From contig NZ_CP066356.1 of the NCBI RefSeq assembly GCF_023278185.1, positions 8,052,001 to 8,116,000 of the forward strand: a stretch of 64,000 nucleotides of DNA, in the 5' to 3' direction. Of this stretch, positions 53,633 through 60,800 are shown piece after piece (the first letter of the stretch is position 1; every line of letters begins with the position of its first letter). Below the pieces are notes generated by a model. That model was not told where the DNA came from and did not search any database. It saw only the letters and a program-made list of their open reading frames with translations. The stretch comes from Bradyrhizobium elkanii USDA 76. GTDB lineage: Bacteria > Pseudomonadota > Alphaproteobacteria > Rhizobiales > Xanthobacteraceae. Made by a program: the position numbers and the translations under genes.

Positions 53633-54106
53633 CTAGCACCAGCGGCAGCGGCCCCAGGATGCACAGCAGCCTGCGCATGAGACCAATGGCACGCCTACGC
53701 CGATCCAACCAACGCCGCAGCCGCCACATCCACCGCAACCGACACCGCAGCGGCAGCCTCTGCAGGCCCTGCATCCTCCGCAACCCCTGCAGCCTCCGCA
53801 AGCTCTGGCGCCTCCGCAGCCACGGCAACCACCGCATCCCCGCGCGAGCAGCACGCGGCCTCCGACGCTTTCATCGTCGATGAGATTGAGGTGGAAGGTG
53901 GCGAGACTGACGTCGGCGAGTTCTTCCTCACTGAGCGTCGTCATATGGCCCGGCGCGAAGCTCGGCTTGTGTTGAACGTCGCCGGTGGGCACGGCGGAGG
54001 CATATGCGCTGCCCGCCAGCGAAAAAGTCAGACCGGCTAATCCCAGCGCCGGTACCGCGGCATTGGTCGTTCGCTTCTTTCTCGAAGCTTGCTTCGCTCG
54101 CTGCAT
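53633..54106 (-). CDS. TOMM precursor peptide, Cys/Gly/Arg-rich core
   Basis: A 157-residue candidate substrate of the adjacent YcaO and SagB enzymes. Residues 1-12 are basic (QRAKQASRKKR), and 15-38 form a hydrophobic, signal-like stretch (AVPALGLAGLTFSLAGSAYA). The conserved-looking leader part TLSEEELADVSLATFHL follows. The core starts near LLARGCGGC and holds 18 Cys in CGGC, CRGC and CRAC units, then a GVGWIGVGVPLVSC linker and the end CCASWGRCRWC. GGGAGGAT before the ATG is an excellent ribosome site. The family is not one I recognise; a metal-binding Cys-rich protein is the main alternative, but the neighbours argue for a modified peptide. Confidence 0.88.
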   Translation of the reverse strand: MQRAKQASRKKRTTNAAVPALGLAGLTFSLAGSAYASAVPTGDVQHKPSFAPGHMTTLSEEELADVSLATFHLNLIDDESVGGRVLLARGCGGCRGCGGARACGGCRGCGGCRACRGCRCGVGCGGCGGCGVGWIGVGVPLVSCAGCCASWGRCRWC

Positions 54107-54351
54107 GGCCGCATCCTCCCAGTTTGGAAGAGGGACTTCCGAAGCACGATCTTACGCCGAGCGAACGAGGCAGACAAGAATTACGGTATACACAAAATGT
54201 AATAGAGCTCGTTCAGATTGCATTCATCTTCGTGAACGATATCGCGCGATTTGGTCGATTAAATCGAGAATCCGCGCCCGTGGAGCGGATTGCAACGGGT
54301 GCAACATGATGCAGTGCGCAATCGTCGGCCCGCTTGAACGGGGAAATTAGC
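54107..54351. other. A/T-rich divergent promoter region (TOMM operon and VOC gene)
   Basis: About 245 bases. The part near 54180-54270 (ACGGTATACACAAAATGTAA, GATTAAATCGAG) is clearly A/T-rich against the surrounding GC and should carry the precursor promoter on the minus strand. I could not assign boxes or an operator with confidence. Confidence 0.5.
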
Positions 54352-55221
54352 TTGGTCGATCAACTCGGACGCTTCGCTTGGTATGAGTTGCTGACGACGA
54401 ACATGTCGGCAGCAGCCGCATTTTATGGCAAGGTCATCGGCTGGGCGGTGGAAGATGCGTCCACTCCGGAATTCGCCTACACGCTGCTTACTGCAGGCGA
54501 CGCCCCGGCAGTTGGACTCATGCATCTCCCGGAAGAAGGGCTGCGATTGGGAGCGAGGCCGAGATGGGTCGGCTACATCGCCGTCGATGACGTGGATGCG
54601 AAAGCCGTGCAGATCCGCCGTCGTGGGGGCGCCATTCTGGTAACACCAACCGCCAGCAATATTGGCCGAATTTCGGTGGTCGCCGATCCGCAAGGAGCGA
54701 CGTTTGCACTGGTTTCCGGGCTGACATATGGCCAACGGCAGTCCAGCGGATTGGACGAGCCTGGACGCGTGGGCTGGCACGAGTTGCTGGCTGAAGACCG
54801 GAACAAGATTTTCCCGTTTTACGGCGAGCTTCTTGGCTGGCAGAAGGCTCACGCTGAAACCGGGCCGGCCGACCTGTACGAATTGTTTTCGGCGGCCGGC
54901 CAGACGATCGGCGGAATGCTCACCAAACTTCCGAGCGTATCGCAACCCTGCTGGCTCTATTACTTCAATGTCGACGACATCGGTGCGGCTGCCAAGCGCG
55001 TTGATGCTGGCGGGGGCCGGGTCCTCCAAGGTCCAATCGAGTTGCCCGACGGTTGCTGGATCTTGCGATGTGCCGATCCCCAAGGGGCTCTATTTGCGCT
55101 ACAGGGAGCCTGGGATCAGAAAGGCACTGAGCGACCCTCCGCCTCGGAACTCAATTGGTCCGCGAGGTGGGGTGATGTCGCTTCACAGGGCAAATTGATC
55201 CTTCGCAAGACGAAGCGATAG
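54352..55221 (+). CDS. Two-domain VOC (glyoxalase-fold) protein
   Basis: A 289-residue tandem VOC protein. The first unit is FAWYELLTTNMSAAAAFYGK to ADPQGATFALV; the second is VGWHELLAEDRNKIFPFYGE to CADPQGALFALQG. Each has the WHEL/WYEL opening with a possible metal His or Glu and the DPQGA ending. Relatives include glyoxalases, dioxygenases and drug-binding resistance proteins. The TTG at 54352 is favoured by GGGGAA six bases upstream; another TTG lies at 54334. It is divergent from the TOMM precursor, so a self-protection role is possible but unproven. Confidence 0.82.
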   Translation: MVDQLGRFAWYELLTTNMSAAAAFYGKVIGWAVEDASTPEFAYTLLTAGDAPAVGLMHLPEEGLRLGARPRWVGYIAVDDVDAKAVQIRRRGGAILVTPTASNIGRISVVADPQGATFALVSGLTYGQRQSSGLDEPGRVGWHELLAEDRNKIFPFYGELLGWQKAHAETGPADLYELFSAAGQTIGGMLTKLPSVSQPCWLYYFNVDDIGAAAKRVDAGGGRVLQGPIELPDGCWILRCADPQGALFALQGAWDQKGTERPSASELNWSARWGDVASQGKLILRKTKR

Positions 55222-55675
55222 GTCGGAAACGTTTCGACCTTGTCCGCAGCAGAATTATATAGGTGTTTAAATTAGGTAGTGGTGCGCAATTGTATTCTGA
55301 ATGGTGCACCACGCTTCGCCTTGCAGGCTTCGCATGGCGCGGCCGCGAAGCCTGCAAGGGCGAAGCGTGTCCGGCGAAGCTTGAGCAACGCGAAAGCGAA
55401 GACGGACGTTTACAATCACCACACAACCGCGGTGATCAAATTAGCAGCCATTGCGCGGACCACGCCTGAAGTCTTCGGCAGTGTCGCGGCCGCCGGACGG
55501 GACGTACCGGCCATATTTTGGCCATAGCCCGTTTCTTAAACGCCTGCGCGGGCCATGCCCCGCCTTCGTTTTGCGTCGCCTGACCGATGCGGTCGCTTCG
55601 CAAGCCAATCGCAGATCATCGCTGCGCTTCCTCCCACAACATGGATGGTCTGCCAACAGCAAGAAGGACTTTGTA
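55222..55675. other. Intergenic region holding a long hairpin repeat
   Basis: No gene is supported between the VOC gene and the secreted His-rich protein. The main structure is the inverted repeat at 55311-55368; the rest is ordinary noncoding sequence with AAGAAGGA just before the next ATG. Confidence 0.4.
55311..55368. repeat. Palindromic repeat, GCTTCGCCTTGCAGGCTTCGC type
   Basis: The left arm ACGCTTCGCC-TTGCAGGCTTCGC and its complement on the right (one extra G) form a 23-base stem around an 11-base GC-rich loop. Confidence 0.85.
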
Positions 55676-56056
55676 ATGCGTAAACTTCTCGCCGCTGTGG
55701 CGGTTCTTTTGGCGTTCGCTTCAACTGCCGAAGCCCGCGGCCGTCACCATCACCATCGGCACTATGCACATTCCGGTCGCCCAGCTGCGTGGTGCGGCTG
55801 GTTCATGCGCACCCAGGTCGGCAGCGATCCCGGTCCGCAATTCAATCTGGCCCGATCCTGGGCAAGCTACGGCAGCAATGCCGGCGGCCCCTCGGTCGGC
55901 ACCATCGTCGTTTGGCGTCACCACGTCGGCAAGATCGTGGGTCAAGAGAACGGCCAGTGGATCGTGCAGAGCGGCAACGACGGGCACGCCGTGCGCACGC
56001 GGCCGCGCTCGCTGGCTGGCGCCATCGCATTTCGAAATGCTTATGCTTCGTTCTAA
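55676..56056 (+). CDS. Secreted CHAP/NlpC-P60-like small protein with His-rich N-terminus
   Basis: A 126-residue protein. MRKLLAAVAVLLAFASTAEA is a signal peptide, followed by RGRHHHHRHYAHSGRP. The mature part has AAWCGWFMRTQVGSDPGPQF (candidate catalytic Cys), VGTIVVWRHHVGKIVGQ (candidate His) and QWIVQSGNDGHAVRTRPR, the order of CHAP/NlpC-P60 peptidoglycan amidases. Such proteins cut cell-wall peptides or have lost activity. AAGAAGGACT before the ATG supports this start. Confidence 0.75.
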   Translation: MRKLLAAVAVLLAFASTAEARGRHHHHRHYAHSGRPAAWCGWFMRTQVGSDPGPQFNLARSWASYGSNAGGPSVGTIVVWRHHVGKIVGQENGQWIVQSGNDGHAVRTRPRSLAGAIAFRNAYASF

Positions 56057-56103
56057 GCGCGATGAGATTGGGTCGAATCGTCATCGCGCTTTAGCTTCTT
56101 GTT

Positions 56104-56178
56104 TGAGCATGATCTCCGCGCAAACGCTGCGCGTTTGTCGCGAGGGAAAACCGCTGCGCACTTTTCCGGATGATGCTT
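56104..56178. repeat. Palindromic repeat, family A (copy 6)
   Basis: GAGCATGATCTCCGCGCAAA, GCGTTTGTCGCGAGGGAAAA and CGCACTTTTCCGGATGATGC, after the secreted CHAP-like gene. Confidence 0.8.
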
Positions 56179-56348
56179 TAGGGAACCTCGACGCTTCAGC
56201 TGACATGCGAGCTTGCGACACCCGGCGGTATACGAACCGTTCATGATCGCAGCTTACGCTGAAGCGGGGTTTCGCCCTGAAGCCCTCAGACGGGCGCCGT
56301 CATCTGTGTTGACCAGGTGGCGGCGCCTTTTTTCAGGAGCGAATTGGC

Positions 56349-56498
56349 TTGCCCCAGAAGTCGAAAAAAGTCGCGACGACCTCCCATACGGTTTCTTACT
56401 GGTCGGCCGCTTACGTGAGTTTCCGCAACGGCGTGACGGTTTTCGCCGTGACCGGCGGCGTGCTCGGGTTTCTGCTGGTCGCCAAGCACTATCTGTGA
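56349..56498 (+). CDS. Tiny single-pass membrane protein, 49 residues
   Basis: A TTG at 56349 opens MPQKSKKVATTSHTVSYWSA, and the frame ends AVTGGVLGFLLVAKHYL before TGA. A basic N-terminus, a central polar segment and one C-terminal hydrophobic helix are visible. CAGGAGCG lies about ten bases before the TTG, a good ribosome site. There is no recognisable family. It is convergent with the TetR-like gene, whose stop is four bases away. Moderate confidence because of size and start codon. Confidence 0.5.
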   Translation: MPQKSKKVATTSHTVSYWSAAYVSFRNGVTVFAVTGGVLGFLLVAKHYL

Positions 56499-56501
56499 AC
56501 C

Positions 56502-57023
56502 TCAGCGCTTTCCGAGACTCTTCAGATATGCGCCGAACATGTCGGCCATGGCGTCGGCGTAGGTCGCGATCTCGGCGGGCGCTCGCGGGCTCTCCGAAAA
56601 ATCCTTGCCCACCGTGCTCAGCGTCGTTGTGATCAGGTCGCCCGCCGTCGCGCGTACGGCGTCTGACGTCTTCGGCAATGCCTCGCGCATGAAGGCCTCG
56701 GCGATGCGCTCGCCGGATGCCCGCGCCTCGGGCGCATCGCGGCAGAGCGGCGCGGCGTCGCTGAGTGCGACGCGCACCGCGGCCTCCTCGCATTCGGAGC
56801 GGATGAAGGCGTACACCAACGAGCGCAGCCGGTCCAACGGCGGCCGCGTGGCGTCTTCAAGAATGCCACGCAGCAGGCGGGTGGTCTGCCGCCACTCGTC
56901 GCTCTGCAACCGGAACAGGATCGAGGCCTTGTTCGGGAAATACTGGTACAGCGAACCGACGCTGACGCCGGCCTTCTCGGCCACGCGCGCCGTGGTGAAG
57001 CGCTGCGCGCCCTCCTTCGTCAA
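56502..57023 (-). CDS. TetR-family regulator with short or damaged N-terminus
   Basis: About 173 residues from a TTG. RFTTARVAEKAGVSVGSLYQ then YFPNKASIL is the TetR helix-turn-helix; the rest is helical (AYADAMADMFGAYLKSLGK-type end). Normal family members have 20-25 more residues before this. In-frame codons upstream of the TTG do encode family-like residues (HAVQV) as far as a TAG near 57078, but contain no ATG, GTG or TTG. The gene therefore has either lost its start or carries a frameshift there. Target unknown. Confidence 0.7.
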   Translation of the reverse strand: MTKEGAQRFTTARVAEKAGVSVGSLYQYFPNKASILFRLQSDEWRQTTRLLRGILEDATRPPLDRLRSLVYAFIRSECEEAAVRVALSDAAPLCRDAPEARASGERIAEAFMREALPKTSDAVRATAGDLITTTLSTVGKDFSESPRAPAEIATYADAMADMFGAYLKSLGKR

Positions 57024-57143
57024 AACCTGAACAGCATGACGTCTGGACCGGAATGGAGCCGTGATGGCCGCGATCTAACTACGATACCCCTGGCTGCGGC
57101 TGAAGCTCGGCAACCCCCATGGATGGCGGAGACGGATCGCGCC

Positions 57144-59219
57144 TCAGGGACGACCGACGTGGAGCAACCGCCGGGCGTCGAGTTCCACGATCTTGAAGCC
57201 CTTGCTCGCCGCCACGCCGATCAGATGGGCCGTGCCTCCGGCGCCGTCGGGGTCGACGTCGCGGTTGTTGAGGGCAATGAGCGTGAGACTGCGCGCGCCT
57301 TCGGCAAGGGCGTTAAACAGCATCCATAGATTGTTGCGCTTCCAGATGTCGTAATCCTTCTTTTCGCGCAGCCAGCGCGGTAATTCGCTGGAATCGGCGA
57401 GGATACGCGGCGGGATGCTCTGGCAGAGCTGCTGATAACGCGTCACCCATTCCAGCCCGCCGCGATTGACCGATTCCTCCTGGAATTGTGCCTCCGGCAG
57501 GGCCAGGAAAAGCCGCGTCGGGACATTGAGCGTCTCGCAGACCTCGTGGAACAGGATATCGCCGCCGCAGGCGCCGCCTGCGATGCCGACCGCGACGCCG
57601 CCAGCCTCGCCGAGTTCGTTCTTCACCGCCTCCATGATCAACCGGCGCGCCTCCGCGACGGCCTCGGGCGTGGCAGGAAAGCGCGCTTCATTGCCGGGGC
57701 GACCAGGTGCGTCCAGCATGTGACCGGTGAACAGGATGACGCGCGCCGGCGTCGGCGGCGCTCCGTCCATCTGCGGCCCCATCTCGCGTAGCGCGGCGTC
57801 GGCGTTCGCCGACAGCACCGCCAGATCGCGACAGATCAGGACATTGCGCCGGACCGAATCCACTTCCAGCGGCCGCGCGTTGGCAAGCGCCTTCCGATAC
57901 GCGGCCCCGACCTGGGCCGGCCGGTCGGACGTCAGGAACAGCAGATCGGCGCGGCTGACATCCCTCCAGGTGTTGGGTTGCTCGCCGTCCCGAACCACCT
58001 TGTCGTCATTGCCGAGCGCAAGTTGCAGCGTGGCGGCGATGCGGCCGGCGCGGCGCTCGCTCGCCTTGAGATCGGCCAATGCCGCCTCGGTGTCGTCGAA
58101 GCTCTCGGCCCAGACATCCGGGAGCGCCTTGGCGAGGGTGATCTGGATCGTCAGCATCGCGAGCGCGTTGACCGCCGGATAGAAGCTGTCGAGATCCTCG
58201 GCGAAGCCGTCGAGATAGTGCTGAATGGAGTCCGCAAGCCTCGGCGAACGCAGCGCGGCGGTCCGCCGCGCGTCCGTCGCGGCGGCGGACCAGTCGTCGA
58301 TCCATCGTGTCTTGGCATTGCTTCCGAGCAGGGAATGGCCTTCCGCGCGATTGAATCGCCGCTCCGCCGCTTCCGCGGGCGTCTCGACGTGATCGGTCGG
58401 CGGCATGGTGCGGTCGAGGACGCGCTGGATCGCCTGCTCGGAACGGGTCAGGTAGTCGAGCTTTGCGCCGGGACCGACAGCCGATCCCGCCAGCTTCTGG
58501 TAGACCGTCCCGAGACGGTAATTGGCCTGAAGATCGACCGGATCGAGCTCGCGAAGTCCCTCAAAGGTCTCTCTCGCGCCGCCAAACGCCTTGATCTGGA
58601 ACTGCGCATCGCCGACAACCCGCAGCCCGCCGCTGCCCCATTCGAGGCCGCGCACTTCCTCCGCGAAGAGGCGCAGGTCGCCGGCACGCGCCGCCCGTCG
58701 TGCGACCGCGACGTCCTCCTGGAAATCAAATGGCACGACCATCAGGGCCGCGCGATCGTGCGGCACCAGGCGAGGCAACAATTGGAAGACCGGGCTATCC
58801 TTGATGGTGGAGGACAGCGTAGCCCTTAACGCCGCCGCAAAGCCCGGCAGCGCGGCGGCGGGATTCGCGGCATCATACGAGCCATAGCGATCGGTTTGCA
58901 GGTCGAAGGGATATTTGTCCTTCGTTCCCTCGGCCCGGATCAGCAGGGTGTGCTGATCCCGCAAGCCGTGGCGAATGCCAAGCTCGTAGAACACATTGGC
59001 GTTGTAGATCGAGACGTCGGCGATCACGAGATCCGAAAGCACCAGCAGCCGAAACATGTCTTCACGGATGTTGCCCTGCCGCGTGATCTCGCCGGTCGTG
59101 CGTCCCTCGATGCCTGCCTTCTGCAGCGCAGGAGCGATCAGCTCCCGTTCCACCCGATCAAAGTCGATGCCATCCTTCGTACCGAACGGTCGCACGATAA
59201 AGGCGCGCGTGGCTGCCAT
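57144..59219 (-). CDS. Three-part protein: deoxyribosyltransferase/TIR-like domain, TPR-like middle, SLOG-like C-terminus
   Basis: A 691-residue cytoplasmic protein. Residues 1-125 resemble nucleoside-deoxyribosyltransferase/TIR-like domains: FIVRPFGTKDGIDFDRVERE, SDLVIADVSIYNANVFYELG with a candidate catalytic Glu, and RHGLRDQHTLLIRAEG. Residues about 130-480 are helical repeats of the DUF4071/TPR kind. Residues about 500-691 contain FTGHMLDAPGRPG, GIAGGACGGDILFHEVCE and LALPEAQFQEESV, a SLOG-like nucleotide-binding Rossmann pattern. It lies 56 bases after the patatin gene on the same strand. Domain names are by pattern recognition; the combination suggests nucleotide-based immune signalling. 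Confidence 0.78.
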   Translation of the reverse strand: MAATRAFIVRPFGTKDGIDFDRVERELIAPALQKAGIEGRTTGEITRQGNIREDMFRLLVLSDLVIADVSIYNANVFYELGIRHGLRDQHTLLIRAEGTKDKYPFDLQTDRYGSYDAANPAAALPGFAAALRATLSSTIKDSPVFQLLPRLVPHDRAALMVVPFDFQEDVAVARRAARAGDLRLFAEEVRGLEWGSGGLRVVGDAQFQIKAFGGARETFEGLRELDPVDLQANYRLGTVYQKLAGSAVGPGAKLDYLTRSEQAIQRVLDRTMPPTDHVETPAEAAERRFNRAEGHSLLGSNAKTRWIDDWSAAATDARRTAALRSPRLADSIQHYLDGFAEDLDSFYPAVNALAMLTIQITLAKALPDVWAESFDDTEAALADLKASERRAGRIAATLQLALGNDDKVVRDGEQPNTWRDVSRADLLFLTSDRPAQVGAAYRKALANARPLEVDSVRRNVLICRDLAVLSANADAALREMGPQMDGAPPTPARVILFTGHMLDAPGRPGNEARFPATPEAVAEARRLIMEAVKNELGEAGGVAVGIAGGACGGDILFHEVCETLNVPTRLFLALPEAQFQEESVNRGGLEWVTRYQQLCQSIPPRILADSSELPRWLREKKDYDIWKRNNLWMLFNALAEGARSLTLIALNNRDVDPDGAGGTAHLIGVAASKGFKIVELDARRLLHVGRP

Positions 59220-59275
59220 GACTCATGTCCCCTGATGGGCGAAGCGTTGACGTGATGAGAAACCCTGTCCGCTCA

Positions 59276-60415
59276 TCACATGAGATCGAAGTCCGGCGGG
59301 AAGTGTTCCGACTTGACCTGCCGGGCCGCCGCCAGCTCCCCGATCCTGGCGAGCTCGTCCATGTTGTTCGGATCGTCCATCGCGGCGATCTTTGCGAGCA
59401 CCTCCGGCGTCCGCTCGATCGCGACCGTATCCTTCAACCAGGCAGATTCCAGCAACACGTTATAGCGCGCATAGGTCGCCAGTTGCGGTCCGCTCCGACC
59501 ATCGGTCGCCATGTCCTCTACCGCACGGTTGATCGTCCATGGCGTCAGGCAGTTGGTCAGCCATTGCAGCATGGCGTGATTGTGCTGCCCGCAATCGTCC
59601 ATCAGCGACTGCAGCGACCGCAGGCCCTGCTCGGCCGCAGGCATGCGGACGATCTCGTCGGTCGTGTAGGTCGACTTGAACACGCCGGTGCCGGCCGAGA
59701 TCAGCAGCAGATCGTCCTTGCCGGTTCGCCACTGGAAGCCGTGGCCCTGGAGCGCCGCGAGCATCAGCATTTGCAGCGCCGGATCGTTGAACGGGCTGAC
59801 CCCGCCGTCGACGAAAGCGCCGCTGACGGTGCTGCCGTCGCGCGCCGAGATCGTGATCTTCTGGGGACTGAAATAGGTCGGCGCCGCCGTGCTGGCGCGA
59901 ACCACCTCGGTCAGCCGCAACCCGCCGTCCTGACGGGCATATCGGCTGTCCGGATGGTTGTGCAGCGGCCACAGGCTGCCGGTATCGAGCCGCTTGGTCA
60001 TGATCATCAGGCCGGTGCGGATGCGATCGCTGCCGAGCGAGGTGTCGGCGCCGAGCTGTGCGTCGAGTGCGTGCTGCAAGGCATCCGACTTGAATTTCGG
60101 CGCCAGCAGCCCGCGCCGCCAGAACGAGCCCTGGAAGATGTCGGTGCCGATGCCGCGATAGAGCTGCTTCAACGCGTCGGCCGTCATTCCGCACGCCAGT
60201 CCGGCAGCGATGATCGATCCGGTCGAGGTGCCGCCGATCAGATCGAAATAATCGCAAAGCAGGAGATCGCTGTTGTCGAACCGCTTGCGCAACATCGCCT
60301 CGATGGCGCTGACATATTCGAGCGTCAGGATGCCGCGGATGCCGCCGCCATCGAGCGCCAGTATCCGCTTCGGCCCGAGTGCACGATCGAGATGCTGCTG
60401 CTTGGTCTTCGGCAT
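59276..60415 (-). CDS. Patatin-like phospholipase
   Basis: A 379-residue patatin. The oxyanion motif ILALDGGGIRGILTLEYV is followed by the nucleophile elbow IGGTSTGSIIAAGLA (Ser) and the catalytic Asp in GAFVDGGVSPFNDPAL. These three give a complete Ser-Asp dyad. The ATG at 60415 is preceded by GCGGGGGCAG; an upstream frame adds non-family residues. Bacterial patatins serve as membrane-destroying effectors in several defence systems (for example CapV in CBASS). It is first in an operon with the deoxyribosyltransferase/TPR/SLOG-like gene and divergent from a TIR gene. Confidence 0.9.
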   Translation of the reverse strand: MPKTKQQHLDRALGPKRILALDGGGIRGILTLEYVSAIEAMLRKRFDNSDLLLCDYFDLIGGTSTGSIIAAGLACGMTADALKQLYRGIGTDIFQGSFWRRGLLAPKFKSDALQHALDAQLGADTSLGSDRIRTGLMIMTKRLDTGSLWPLHNHPDSRYARQDGGLRLTEVVRASTAAPTYFSPQKITISARDGSTVSGAFVDGGVSPFNDPALQMLMLAALQGHGFQWRTGKDDLLLISAGTGVFKSTYTTDEIVRMPAAEQGLRSLQSLMDDCGQHNHAMLQWLTNCLTPWTINRAVEDMATDGRSGPQLATYARYNVLLESAWLKDTVAIERTPEVLAKIAAMDDPNNMDELARIGELAAARQVKSEHFPPDFDLM

Positions 60416-60800
60416 AACTGCCCCCGCGGAACGATGACTTTCGCTGATTTCGAGACGGCCGATCAATCCCGGCCGAGGCCTCAATTGGCCGCGCGTTCAA
60501 GCGCGAACGGCACCATCTTCAAAATGAACCGACGCGCCGGGGTCGGCACATCGGCTTGCTGACAATTCATTCGTTCAATGCCGGAGCACGCTCGCGCGCC
60601 GGTTCCGGCAAGCATCTTGCACGTCATACACCCTTAGGTATAGTGAGATATTTCACTGGCGAGCGGATTTTCTTTTTCGCGCCTGGCGATTGCAAGCTGC
60701 AAAGACGCGCTATCATTCACGCCGCGGCGAGAGATGCAGCTGCGCAATTCGGCCGACCCGGCCAACCGTCGCATAAAGTTCATGCAGATCGGGTTTTGCC
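60416..60800. other. Divergent promoter region between patatin and TIR genes
   Basis: About 385 bases. The stretch 60630-60690 (CACCCTTAGGTATAGTGAGA, TATTTCACTGG, TTTTCTTTTTCGCG) is A/T-rich and the best place for promoters. A plus-strand frame crosses the region without recognisable protein sequence. Confidence 0.5.

Noticed and set aside
53690..53860. Possible CRISPR or simple-repeat tract in the GC-rich repeated triplets
   Set aside because: The periodicity comes from CGG/CRG codons of the precursor core; there are no conserved repeats with unique spacers, and no cas genes.
53633..54106. Reading the Cys-rich protein as a metallothionein or keratin-like protein
   Set aside because: The adjacent YcaO and SagB genes and the leader-core layout make a TOMM precursor more likely, though metal binding cannot be excluded from sequence alone.
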